Shown here in pieces: positions 22,908 through 31,545 of a stretch of DNA of 64,000 bases. The position numbers were made by a program, and so were the translations under genes. The stretch spans positions 1-64,000 of the forward strand of contig JAKJCA010000003.1 of NCBI GenBank assembly GCA_022706685.1, read 5' to 3'. The notes below the pieces were generated by a model, which was not told the DNA's origin, did not search any database, and saw nothing but the letters and a program-made list of their open reading frames with translations. Positions within the stretch are counted from its first letter, which is position 1, and each line of letters opens with the position of its first letter. This DNA is from Bacillota bacterium (GTDB lineage: Bacteria; Bacillota; Clostridia; Oscillospirales; Acutalibacteraceae).

Positions 22908-24989
22908 ATGTTTACGCACATCAAAAAGCGCGACGGCAGAATCGAGGAATTCGACAAAGGGAAAATCACGAAAGCGATTTTCATGGCGGCTGTTGCCTGC
23001 GGCGGAAACGACGAGGAAATGGCCGGCGAACTCACCGAACAGGTCATCGAAGCCGCCGAAAAAAAGTACGGAAACAGGACGCCGGAAGTCGAGGCCATCC
23101 AGGACCTCGTCGAAAAAATTCTGATTGAAAACGGCCACGCGAAAACCGCGAAGGCCTTTATTCTCTATAGAGAGAAGCGCCGCGGGGCGCGTGAAATCAA
23201 CGCGCTGGTCGACGCGACCATCAACATGTTCGGCGATTATTTAGGCGACCGTGACTGGGGCGTGCAGGAAAACGCGAACATGCAAAAGAGCGTCAACGGG
23301 CTCAACAATTATGTGCGCGAGGCTTTCACCAAAAAATACTGGCTGCACAAAATCTATCCCGACGAAGTGCGCGCCGCGCACGAAAGCGGCGAGGCGCACG
23401 TGCACGACCTCGGCTTTTTCGGCCCCTACTGCGCGGGCTGGGATTTAAGGCAGCTGCTCACCGACGGCTTCGGCGGCGTCGAAGGTAAAGTAGAAAGCCT
23501 TCCCGCAAAACATCTGCGCTCGTTTTTCGGCCAGATTGTCAACTCCACCTTCACCACCCAGGGAGAAACTGCCGGCGCGCAGGCGTGGAGCTCTTTCGAC
23601 ACCTATTGCGCCCCCTTCATCTATTATGACAAGATGACTTTCGAGCAGGTGGAACAATGCCTGCAGGAGTTCATCTTCAACATCAACGTGCCGACCCGCG
23701 TCGGCTTCCAATGCCCTTTCTCCAACCTGACATTCGATATCAAAGTGCCCAAAACGCTGGCAAACGAGCCCGTCATTATCGCCGGAATACCGCAGGATAA
23801 AACCTACGGCGAAATGCAGGAACAGATGGACATGTTCAACCGGGCTTTCTGCAAGGTCATGATCGGCGGCGACGCCAAAGGACGCGTTTTCACCTTTCCG
23901 ATACCGACCATCAACATCACCAAGGATTTCGACTGGAACAACCCCGTGGTGGACGACTTTATGGCCATCACCTGCAAATACGGCATCCCCTATTTCGCCA
24001 ACTATGTCAACTCCGACCTCTCGCCCGAGGATGCGGTTTCGATGTGCTGCCGCCTGCGGCTGGACACCACCGAACTGCGCAAGCGCGGCGGCGGGCTTTT
24101 CGGCTCCAACCCGATGACGGGTTCCATCGGCGTTTACACCATCAACCTGCCGAGGATCGGCTATCTGAGCAAAACGCGCGAGGAATTTTTCACCAACCTC
24201 GAGCGCATCGCCACGGTAGGAAAGGTGTCGCTTGAAATCAAACGCAAAATCCTCGAGCAGCAGACACAGCACGGGCTTTATCCTTATTCGGCTCACTACC
24301 TGCGCAACATTAAGGCGCGTACGGGCGAATACTGGATCAACCATTTCAACACCATCGGCCTGGTCGGGATGAACGAGGCCTGCCTGAACTTCATCGGCAA
24401 GGATATCGGCACGCAGGAAGGGCTCGCTTTTTCGCTGGAGGTCATGGAATTCCTGCGCGAATTGATGCTGAAGTTCCAGAACGAAACGGGGCACTTCTAC
24501 AACCTCGAAGCGACGCCGGCGGAGGGAACCAGTTACCGCCTGGCCAGACTGGATAAAGAACGCTACCCCGACATCATTCAGGCCGGCCAAAAGGAACCGA
24601 TGTACACCAACTCCACGCAGCTGCCCGTCGAATACACCGACGACATTTTCGAGTGCATGGAATTGCAGGATACTTTACAGTCGCTCTATACCGGCGGCAC
24701 GGTGCAGCATATCTACCTGGGTGAAAAAATCGAGGACATTGAGGTATGCAAGCAGCTGATCCGCTCGGTGTTCGCCAAATACAAGATGCCCTATATCTCC
24801 ATTACGCCGACCTTCACCGTCTGCCCGGAGCACGGCTATATTTCCGGCGAGCATTTCGAGTGCACGCACGAGGGCTGCGAATGCGAAACGGAGGTCTGGT
24901 CGCGGGTGGTCGGTTACCTGCGCCCCGTCAAGAACTACAACGCCGGCAAAAAAGAAGAGTATATGCTGCGCAAGAAGTTCGTTGTCTGA
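22908..24989 (+). CDS. nrdD: Anaerobic ribonucleoside-triphosphate reductase (class III)
   Basis: A 693-residue glycyl-radical enzyme that makes deoxynucleotides without oxygen. Residues 1-90 are an ATP-cone regulatory domain (HIKKRDGRIEEFDKGKITKAIF). The catalytic barrel includes VHDLGFFGPYCAGWDLRQLL, TQGETAGAQAWSSFDTY and the active-site cysteine region SMCCRLRLDT. The C-terminus has a four-cysteine zinc site (CPEH, then CTHEGCECE) and the radical loop SRVVGYL, with the glycine near residue 668. Start ATG follows GGAGG. The activase gene nrdG begins one base after its stop, so the pair is one transcript. Marks the host as an anaerobe or facultative anaerobe. Confidence 0.97.
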   Translation: MFTHIKKRDGRIEEFDKGKITKAIFMAAVACGGNDEEMAGELTEQVIEAAEKKYGNRTPEVEAIQDLVEKILIENGHAKTAKAFILYREKRRGAREINALVDATINMFGDYLGDRDWGVQENANMQKSVNGLNNYVREAFTKKYWLHKIYPDEVRAAHESGEAHVHDLGFFGPYCAGWDLRQLLTDGFGGVEGKVESLPAKHLRSFFGQIVNSTFTTQGETAGAQAWSSFDTYCAPFIYYDKMTFEQVEQCLQEFIFNINVPTRVGFQCPFSNLTFDIKVPKTLANEPVIIAGIPQDKTYGEMQEQMDMFNRAFCKVMIGGDAKGRVFTFPIPTINITKDFDWNNPVVDDFMAITCKYGIPYFANYVNSDLSPEDAVSMCCRLRLDTTELRKRGGGLFGSNPMTGSIGVYTINLPRIGYLSKTREEFFTNLERIATVGKVSLEIKRKILEQQTQHGLYPYSAHYLRNIKARTGEYWINHFNTIGLVGMNEACLNFIGKDIGTQEGLAFSLEVMEFLRELMLKFQNETGHFYNLEATPAEGTSYRLARLDKERYPDIIQAGQKEPMYTNSTQLPVEYTDDIFECMELQDTLQSLYTGGTVQHIYLGEKIEDIEVCKQLIRSVFAKYKMPYISITPTFTVCPEHGYISGEHFECTHEGCECETEVWSRVVGYLRPVKNYNAGKKEEYMLRKKFVV

Positions 24990-24990
24990 A

Positions 24991-25659
24991 ATGAAAATAG
25001 CGGGATTCAACAAAATATCCTTTGTCGACTATCCGGGATTGATTGCCAGTGTGGTATTCACTCCCGGATGTAATTTTCGCTGCGCTTATTGCCACAACCG
25101 CCATATCGTCGAGGGAACGCCGCCGGAAATCGACGAAAAAAAAGTGTTCGACTACTTCGAGCGGCGCAGCGATATGCTTCAGGCGGTCGTCGTCACCGGC
25201 GGCGAGCCGACGCTGCACAAGGACCTGCCGGATTTTTTAAAAAAGGCGCGCGGCTTCGGGCTGAAAACGAAACTCGACACCAACGGCTCGAACCCGAACA
25301 CCATCGAACGCCTGATGGACGACGGCCTGGTCGACTACATCGCCATGGACGTCAAGGCGCCGATGGACAAATACTTCGATACGGCGGGCGCGCCGGTCGA
25401 CGTCAACGCGATTCAGTCGAGCATCCGCCTGCTGCTGGAGGGCAGGGTGAACTATGAGTTTCGCACCACCTTCGCCCCTCCGCTGACGAAAGAAGATATG
25501 CTCGCGCTGGGCCAAATGATACGCGGCGCCAAGGCGTATTACCTGCAGCAGTACCGCCCGCAGATCGGGCAGATACCGGCACATCCGGCTTCGCTGGTGG
25601 CGGAAACGGCCGAGGCGCTGCGCGATATCGTCGGCGTATGCGTGACGAGGGGTTTGTGA
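24991..25659 (+). CDS. nrdG: Anaerobic ribonucleotide reductase activating protein (radical SAM)
   Basis: A 222-residue radical SAM enzyme that installs the glycyl radical on NrdD. The iron-sulfur motif is CNFRCAYC (Cys-x3-Cys-x2-Cys) near residues 27-34, followed by TGGEPTLH, the SAM-binding GGE. It belongs to the longer NrdG type (opening IAGFNKISFVDYPG) common in Clostridia, whose middle DTNGSNP and MDVKAP strands complete the partial barrel. The ATG at 24991 begins one base after the nrdD stop; a TTG at 24982 is an unlikely alternative. Reducing power would come from flavodoxin or ferredoxin. Confidence 0.95.
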   Translation: MKIAGFNKISFVDYPGLIASVVFTPGCNFRCAYCHNRHIVEGTPPEIDEKKVFDYFERRSDMLQAVVVTGGEPTLHKDLPDFLKKARGFGLKTKLDTNGSNPNTIERLMDDGLVDYIAMDVKAPMDKYFDTAGAPVDVNAIQSSIRLLLEGRVNYEFRTTFAPPLTKEDMLALGQMIRGAKAYYLQQYRPQIGQIPAHPASLVAETAEALRDIVGVCVTRGL

Positions 25660-25677
25660 ACGAGGGGAACACAAAGA

Positions 25678-25712
25678 AAGCGGGCGGCATTCATTCGAAT
25701 TCCCCCGCCGCT
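25678..25712. terminator. Weak hairpin between convergent nrdG and lipoprotein genes
   Basis: AAGCGGGCGG pairs, with one bulged G, with CCGCCGCTT. No long T-run, so assignment is tentative. Confidence 0.4.
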
Positions 25713-25755
25713 TATTGCCGCATGACGCCGCCGTCGGCACATTCGCTTTATCTCG

Positions 25756-26838
25756 TCACGGGCTTGTCCCGATAGAAGCGATTTTCCAATCCCCCGCCCC
25801 CTGGGGCACGAGGGTGATCCAGCGCGTGTTTTCTCCGTTTTCCCAGCCGTACTTGTCAGGCGTTTCGTCTGTGGTGACGTTGAGCACAACCTTGTAAGAC
25901 TCCCATTGGTCCGTCCACTGCTCGAGGTTGGTCTGCTCGACGGAAACCACCTCCAGCGTTTTCAGGCTTTGGAAGTTCGCCAGCCACATCTGCGCCGTCG
26001 CTTCGTCCGGCGACAGGGAATGTTCCAATTGGCGCACCGCCCAAACCGGTTCGCCCTGCGAGATAAAGGAGAAGAATTTTCTCAAATCCGCTTCATGATT
26101 TTCCGTCCTGGGCTTCTGTAAATCCTCGATATCGATGGGCAGCGCCATATCCTCGTTGCGGTCGTTGAGTGCGCCTTCCACTTTGCCCGTGGCCGCGTTG
26201 ACATAGATTTTGTAGTTGAGGGTCACGCCGGAATCCAGGGTGTCCGAGCAGGTAAACACCCAGAGCGGCAGCCGCCCGGCGCTGCCGCTGAAGCGCTCGC
26301 ATTGGAACTCCACCCAGGTCACGACGTCCATATTCGCGCCTTGTGCCTTTGCCGCCGAGGCCGCGTCTTTCATGGAAACCGCGGTGTTCTCTTTCGGCAG
26401 CGCGCTGTCGAAGGCCTCGGCCGAAAAACTCCTTGTGCCGATATCGACTTTATCAATTTTTTTGCCGACGATGCTTACCATGAACCAGTCGCCGCTGTTG
26501 GAATCGGCGTACCAGGCAAACCAGGCGCCGGAGCGGTCGCTCGTTTGCCAGTCGGCGCTGAGTTTGAGAGCGGTGGAATCTTTGGACTCCACCGGAGCCA
26601 TACGGAAAAGCACGCAATCGTCAAAAACGCCTTTGGCTTTGGACCATGCCAGTTTTTGCGCCTCCAGAGAGGTCAGCCCCGCGTCAGAGGGCTGCGCGGT
26701 GGTTTGGTTGGCGTCGGTTTGGATTGATTCGGGCGTACAAGCGCCGAACACGGTGGTCAGCAACGCTGCGGCCATCAAGAGGACGGCGAGCCGGCCGAAT
26801 ACTTTTTTGGTTGTCGCGGTAAGAGAAAAAGCAGACAT
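25756..26838 (-). CDS. Hypothetical secreted lipoprotein
   Basis: A 360-residue protein with a signal segment (RLAVLLMAAALLTTVFGAC) ending in a lipobox-like FGAC near residue 33 and a Thr/Gln-rich linker. The body has two cystatin-like halves: a first domain with KLSADWQTSDRSGAWFAWY and DSGVTLNYKIYVNAATGKVEG, the latter typical of PepSY-like folds, and a second with SLEQTN-like strands ending RWITLVPQGAGDWKIASIGTSP, like NTF2/DUF4829 modules. ATG at 26838 follows AAAGGAG; the frame opens slightly earlier at 26859. Function unknown; likely a surface protein. Convergent with nrdG. Confidence 0.7.
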   Translation of the reverse strand: MSAFSLTATTKKVFGRLAVLLMAAALLTTVFGACTPESIQTDANQTTAQPSDAGLTSLEAQKLAWSKAKGVFDDCVLFRMAPVESKDSTALKLSADWQTSDRSGAWFAWYADSNSGDWFMVSIVGKKIDKVDIGTRSFSAEAFDSALPKENTAVSMKDAASAAKAQGANMDVVTWVEFQCERFSGSAGRLPLWVFTCSDTLDSGVTLNYKIYVNAATGKVEGALNDRNEDMALPIDIEDLQKPRTENHEADLRKFFSFISQGEPVWAVRQLEHSLSPDEATAQMWLANFQSLKTLEVVSVEQTNLEQWTDQWESYKVVLNVTTDETPDKYGWENGENTRWITLVPQGAGDWKIASIGTSP

Positions 26839-26880
26839 CACAATGATTCTCCTTTCCATTCAGCAGAGGTGAAAGTTCTG

Positions 26881-26901
26881 AACGACACAGGGGCCGTTAC
26901 C
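26881..26901 (-). repeat. Degenerate REP-like unit
   Basis: AACGACACAGGGGCCGTTACC keeps most of the REP stem and loop in inverted orientation but has lost symmetry. It lies 74 bp from an intact copy. Confidence 0.5.
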
Positions 26902-26974
26902 TGCTAATTTTGCCTGAACGACACATTTGCCAAATCCGGGATTGGGTTTGGAACCATTCCCTCCATATCCTTCA

Positions 26975-27002
26975 CGGAACGACACAGGGGTCGTTCCCTA
27001 CA
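26975..27002 (-). repeat. REP-like palindromic element, copy 3
   Basis: The reverse complement is identical over 28 bp to the two copies that flank the transposase, including the GTAG foot. It lies downstream of a GH16 gene in a short intergenic stretch with nothing else evident. Confidence 0.8.
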
Positions 27003-27041
27003 GTTGTTGTGCTGCTCACCGCTTGAAACGATACATCTTTC

Positions 27042-27971
27042 CTACTTATATTTATATGCTCTGACGTAATCGACGATGTAGTCCGCCGGGTAGGTGGTGT
27101 TGTTTTTAACGGCTTCCGACGGAACAGCGTTTTCGCCGTTGACCTCGACCGAAAGAATGAGGATCTCCGGGTTATGAGAAACGCCGAAGGAAGTTCTGGC
27201 GGATTCGACGCCGTTGACGTAAAAAATGTATTCGTCCTCGTTCCACTCCAGGCCGTAGGTGTTATACTCCTCATAAGGGTTGTGGGCGTAAAAGGCCCCC
27301 TGCGGCTGAGACTGGTGCATGGCGCCGTAGCCGTCGAAATGAATGTTGTGCGTGACGGAGTCCTGTCCGACCTTTTTGCCCCAGTTCGGGCTTTCGAAAA
27401 TATCCACTTCCGCGCCGTCGGCGGCGCTGCCGTCCTCGTTGAAAGTGCCGTCGTTGATCAGCCAAAAGGCCGCCCATAAATCCCTGCCTTTGGGCAAAAT
27501 GCAGCGGACTTCAAAATAACCGTAAAGCTGCTCGTAGTGGTCCCGCGTGTGCATGCCGTAGGAATAATAGCCGGCTCCGCCGCCGCCGAGGCCCTCGGGA
27601 ACATAGTCCGTGCGGATGATCAGGTTGCCGCCGGCGACCGAAGCCATGTCACGCTGGAAATAACCGCCTCTGCGTACGGACGCCGCTTCGCCGTAGGTAT
27701 AATGCCCGCTCCATTTGTTCCAGTCCACGCCGTCGCCGTCGAATTCGTCCGACCAGGCTAACTCGAAACGGCTCATGTCCAGTTTGGGGCCGAAGGGCGT
27801 CACCGGATAGTCGAAAAATACAACGCCTAAGAGTTGAACGATAATGGTAGAGATGGCGATGAGCCGCAGCAAGGGATTGGTTACACCGCCTTTGTAATCA
27901 AAAAAGATGGTGAAAATCTGCCTGAGCGCTTTCGCCTGCCGGTACGCGAGAAAATCGAACACACGAATCAC
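27042..27971 (-). CDS. Membrane-anchored GH16 family enzyme (copy 3)
   Basis: A 309-residue paralogue of the genes at 16638 and 17662. It keeps the anchor design: a basic amphipathic start (LAYRQAKALRQIF), one span (LIAISTIIVQLLGVVFF), then FDYPVTPFGPKLDMSRF leading into LAWSDEF. The catalytic motif is AEVDIFES, with E188, D190 and E193. The glucan-binding loops differ more than between the first two copies, so the substrate may differ. Start ATG at 27971 follows AGGAAAGG. Followed by a REP element; transcribed alone. Confidence 0.92.
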   Translation of the reverse strand: MIRVFDFLAYRQAKALRQIFTIFFDYKGGVTNPLLRLIAISTIIVQLLGVVFFDYPVTPFGPKLDMSRFELAWSDEFDGDGVDWNKWSGHYTYGEAASVRRGGYFQRDMASVAGGNLIIRTDYVPEGLGGGGAGYYSYGMHTRDHYEQLYGYFEVRCILPKGRDLWAAFWLINDGTFNEDGSAADGAEVDIFESPNWGKKVGQDSVTHNIHFDGYGAMHQSQPQGAFYAHNPYEEYNTYGLEWNEDEYIFYVNGVESARTSFGVSHNPEILILSVEVNGENAVPSEAVKNNTTYPADYIVDYVRAYKYK

Positions 27972-28144
27972 CTTTCCTATCCAAAACGTTTGCGCCGTTT
28001 TGCCTCGCGACAGCGGGCGGGCTTACGGCAGAGCCGTGCTCTTAACATCATTATACACATTATCGCTCCCTTTGCCACAACATCCGCCTCGTTCAAACGG
28101 CGGCAAAAGGCGCTGCTGATGATCCTCCGGGTTGCGGGCAATAT

Positions 28145-28179
28145 GTGACATAGTCACGGAAGCGGATATCGGTTATAAT
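28145..28179 (+). promoter_or_regulatory. Operator-like palindrome and -10 box before the sulfur-relay fusion gene
   Basis: GTGAC-ATA-GTCAC (28145-28157) is a perfect inverted repeat placed where a -35 box would be, followed by TATAAT at 28174. The half-sites resemble those of the CRP/FNR family, suggesting activator or repressor control. The regulator is not in the window. Confidence 0.45.
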
Positions 28180-28226
28180 TATAATCGTAGCAATTTGGTT
28201 GATCAGAAGGAAAGGTGTGTTGAAAG

Positions 28227-30653
28227 ATGAAAGTTGTCATCGTGGGCGGCGTGGCCGGAGGCGCTTCGGCGGCGGCGCGGCTGAGAAGGCTTGACGAAAA
28301 CGCGGAAATTATCATGTTCGAGCGCGGGGAGTACATCTCCTTCGCCAACTGCGGCCTCCCCTACTACATCGGCGGCGAAATTACGCAGAAGTCCGCTTTA
28401 ACGCTGCAGACACCCCAGAGCTTCAACGCGCGCTTCAACGTCGACGTGCGTATCAACAGCGAGGTCGTGGCGATTGACCGGGCAAACAAGAGCGTCACGG
28501 TCAAAAACAGCAAAACCGGCGAAACGTCCGCAGAGACCTACGACAAACTGATCCTCTCCCCCGGCGCGGCGCCCGTCAGGCCCGACATCAAGGGCATCGA
28601 CGACAAAAGGGTGTTCACCCTGCGCAATATCCCGGACACTTACGCCATTAAAGATTTCATCGATACCAGCAAGCCGAAGACCGCGGTGGTGGTCGGCGGA
28701 GGTTTCATCGGCATCGAGATGGCGGAGAACCTTAAAAGCGCGGGCGTCGAGGTGACGCTCGTCGAGTTTGCCAGCCATGTCATCGCCTCGTTCGACTACG
28801 ATATCGCCTGCGACGTGCACAACCATATCCGCCAAAACGGCGTCACGCTGATTCTCAACGACGCGGTAAGCGCCGTCGAGGACCATGATGCGGGGCTGAA
28901 AGTGACGCTCGGCAAGGGCGGAGAACTTTTCTGCGATATGCTGATTCTCTCCGTCGGCGTCAAGCCCGACAGCGGCCTTGCCGCTGCGGCGGGGCTGAAG
29001 CTCGGCGCGCGCGGCACCATCGTGACCGATGAGCACATGCTGACCGACGACCCGGATATTTACGCCGTGGGCGACGCGGTGGAAATCACCGATTTTGTCA
29101 CCAAAACCAAAGGTTATGTTCCGCTTGCGGGGCCGGCCAACAAGCAGGGGCGCATCGCAGCCGACAACATCTGCGGCATCCCGAGCGTCTATAAAGGCAC
29201 GCAGGGTTCCGCCATCCTCAAGTGTTTCGACATGACCGCGGCGTCGACGGGTATCACGGAAGAACGGGCCAAACAACTGGGTTTGAATTATGAAAAATCC
29301 TACACCTATTCCGCCTCGCACGCCACCTACTATCCCGGCGCGGTCAATATGTCGGTCAAACTCCTGTTTGAAAAAGAGGGCGGCAGGGTGCTCGGCGCGC
29401 AGATTGCCGGTTTCGAGGGCGTCGACAAACGCGTCGACGTCATCGCGACTGCGATACGGGCGGGCATGACGGTCTACGACCTGACGAATCTCGAACTTGC
29501 CTACGCGCCGCCCTATTCCTCGGCAAAAGACCCGGTCAACATGGCCGGTTATGTCGCCGAGAACATCCTCGAAGGCCGGACGAAAATATTCCACTGGCAC
29601 GACGTCGAAAAACTGCCGCGCGACGGCAGCGTCAACCTCGTCGATATCCGCACGGTGCCCGAGTATGAGAACGGTTTCATCGACGGCTTCATCAACATCC
29701 CGGTCGACGAACTGCGCCTGAACGTACACAAGCTCAAGAAGGACGCCCCGGTTTACGTGGTGTGCCAGGTCGGCCTGCGCGGACACGTCGCGTGCAGAAT
29801 CCTTTCCCAGATGGGCTTTGACTGTTATAACCTCTCGGGCGGTTACCGGCTGTGGAAGAGCATTTTCAAAGGGACCGTCCCCGTTAAGAAAGACCGGACG
29901 ATCAACAGCGAAACCATGCGCCCGGTCGAGACGAAGGTTATTCAACTCGACGCGTGCGGCCTGCAGTGTCCGGGGCCGATTATGAAACTCGCCGAGGCGG
30001 TCAAGCAGGCCGCGGAAGGCGAAACGATCGAAATCAAGACGACGGACCCCGCTTTCGGGGCGGACGTCGAGGCCTGGTGCCGGCGCACGGGCAACACCTT
30101 CGAGAGCATGAGCAGCTCCAAAGGCGTAACGACCGCCGTGCTGAAAAAAGGCGGGCTGAAAACCTGTCTGCCCTCCGCGAGCGGCGACAACAAGAACATC
30201 ATCGTCTTCTCGGGCGACCTGGATAAGGCCATCGCCTCGTTCATCATCGCCAACGCCTCCGCCGCGCTTGGCAGAAAGGTCTCGATGTTCTTCACCTTCT
30301 GGGGGCTCAACATCCTGAGAAAGCCCGAAAAGGTCAAGGTCAAAAAGAACCTTATCGAGCGCATGTTCGGCTTCATGATGCCCCGCGGCGCGGGCAAACT
30401 GGGGCTGTCGAACATGAATATGGGCGGCATGGGCGCCAAAATGATCAAGGGTATCATGAAAAAGAAAAACGTCAGCTCCCTGCAGGAGATGATACGGCAG
30501 GCCATGGACAACGGGGTGGAACTTATCGCCTGCACGATGAGCATGGACCTGATGGGGCTGAAACTCGAGGAACTCATCGACGGGGTCAAGCCGGGCGGCG
30601 CGGCGGCGATGCTTGCCAATGCGGAAGAATCGGATATGTCGTTGTTTATTTAA
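28227..30653 (+). CDS. Four-domain fusion: CoA-disulfide reductase, rhodanese, TusA, DsrE
   Basis: An 808-residue cytoplasmic protein. Residues 1-445 form an FAD/NAD(P)H disulfide reductase (VVIVGGVAGGASAAARL, redox Cys42 in SFANCGLPYY, then VVVGGGFIGIEMAENL). Residues about 460-550 are a rhodanese with active Cys near 513 (CQVGLRG). Residues about 570-640 are TusA/SirA-like with CGLQCPGPIMKLAEAV. The end, from about 655, is DsrE/DrsE-like (IIVFSGDLDKAIASFIIANAS). Together these should reduce a persulfide or polysulfide and pass sulfane sulfur along adjacent cysteine carriers within one chain. Strong AAGGAAAGG and a possible operator upstream. Single-gene unit ending at a terminator. Confidence 0.93.
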   Translation: MKVVIVGGVAGGASAAARLRRLDENAEIIMFERGEYISFANCGLPYYIGGEITQKSALTLQTPQSFNARFNVDVRINSEVVAIDRANKSVTVKNSKTGETSAETYDKLILSPGAAPVRPDIKGIDDKRVFTLRNIPDTYAIKDFIDTSKPKTAVVVGGGFIGIEMAENLKSAGVEVTLVEFASHVIASFDYDIACDVHNHIRQNGVTLILNDAVSAVEDHDAGLKVTLGKGGELFCDMLILSVGVKPDSGLAAAAGLKLGARGTIVTDEHMLTDDPDIYAVGDAVEITDFVTKTKGYVPLAGPANKQGRIAADNICGIPSVYKGTQGSAILKCFDMTAASTGITEERAKQLGLNYEKSYTYSASHATYYPGAVNMSVKLLFEKEGGRVLGAQIAGFEGVDKRVDVIATAIRAGMTVYDLTNLELAYAPPYSSAKDPVNMAGYVAENILEGRTKIFHWHDVEKLPRDGSVNLVDIRTVPEYENGFIDGFINIPVDELRLNVHKLKKDAPVYVVCQVGLRGHVACRILSQMGFDCYNLSGGYRLWKSIFKGTVPVKKDRTINSETMRPVETKVIQLDACGLQCPGPIMKLAEAVKQAAEGETIEIKTTDPAFGADVEAWCRRTGNTFESMSSSKGVTTAVLKKGGLKTCLPSASGDNKNIIVFSGDLDKAIASFIIANASAALGRKVSMFFTFWGLNILRKPEKVKVKKNLIERMFGFMMPRGAGKLGLSNMNMGGMGAKMIKGIMKKKNVSSLQEMIRQAMDNGVELIACTMSMDLMGLKLEELIDGVKPGGAAAMLANAEESDMSLFI

Positions 30654-30778
30654 CAGATATCAGCCATCAGATTGCAGACGGCAGCAGATAAAATAATTGC
30701 TCCGGCATGATATTTTGCGCTATTTTGGCGGGCTCTTGTACCCGCCGCGCGATACATATGATCAAGTAAAAATTGACA

Positions 30779-30817
30779 AAAAAGCCGGCAGGGCATCCGC
30801 TCAAGCCGGCTTTTTTT
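30779..30817. terminator. Bidirectional terminator
   Basis: AAAAAGCCGGC pairs with GCCGGCTTTTTTT around AGGGCATCCGCTCAA. Lies between the fusion gene and the convergent ABC gene and can serve both. Confidence 0.85.
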
Positions 30818-30843
30818 CATTGTGTATTGACTGCGGCGGGCGC

Positions 30844-31545
30844 TTAATCTTCCGCCTGCGATGCCGGAATGTCGAGGTTGATGCGGCCGTCCTTGATTTC
30901 GACAATCCGGTCGGCCTTTTGGGCGATTTTGCGGTCGTGGGTGATGATCAGGAACGTCGTTTTAAGCGTTTCGTTGATGTCGCGCATGATGTCGTACACC
31001 GCTTCGGTCGACTCGGAGTCGAGGTTGCCGGTCGGTTCGTCGGCGAGGATAATCTGCGGGCTGTTGATAAGGGCGCGCGCGATGGACGTGCGCTGCTGCT
31101 GGCCGCCGGACATTTTGGCGGCCATATTGTTTTTGACCTTTTCGATGCCCATGAGACTCATCAGATGCTCCGCCCGCTCGCGGACTTCGGCGCTGACGCG
31201 GCCGTCTTTGATGCGCGCGGGCATTAAAACGTTCTCGAGCGCCGTAAACTCGGGCAGAAGGTAATGGAACTGGAAGACAAAACCGATGGTTTGGTTGCGC
31301 AGAGCCGCCAGCTCGTCTTTGTTCAGGGAGGCGGTCCGCACGCCGTTGATCACCACTTCGCCGGAGGTGGGGCGGTCGAGCGTGCCGATGATGTTGAGCA
31401 GGGTGCTTTTGCCCGAGCCGGACGCGCCGATGATGGAGTTGAACGATTCCCTCTCCACCTCGAGGCAGACGTCGGTGAGCACCTGCGTCTTCACCTGCGT
31501 ACCGTAGATTTTATTGACGTTTTTCAGACTGATGACGCTATCCAT
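30844..31545 (-). CDS. MacB/LolD-type ABC transporter ATPase
   Basis: A 233-residue ATPase. Walker A is GASGSGKST at residues 40-48, the Q-loop region is NQTIGFVFQFHYLLPEFTALENV, the signature MSGGQQQRTSIARAL, and Walker B IILADEPTGNLD, typical of the MacB/LolD/FtsE class that powers mechanotransmission rather than drug import. Its start overlaps the stop of the permease gene by 8 bases, so translation is coupled. It is the third gene of the B12-binding protein, permease, ATPase operon. Confidence 0.95.
   Translation of the reverse strand: MDSVISLKNVNKIYGTQVKTQVLTDVCLEVERESFNSIIGASGSGKSTLLNIIGTLDRPTSGEVVINGVRTASLNKDELAALRNQTIGFVFQFHYLLPEFTALENVLMPARIKDGRVSAEVRERAEHLMSLMGIEKVKNNMAAKMSGGQQQRTSIARALINSPQIILADEPTGNLDSESTEAVYDIMRDINETLKTTFLIITHDRKIAQKADRIVEIKDGRINLDIPASQAED

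Noticed and set aside
28398..29945. 515-residue minus-strand open frame
   Set aside because: Antisense to the sulfur-relay fusion, whose four domains are all recognisable. The frame has no motif and no start signal.
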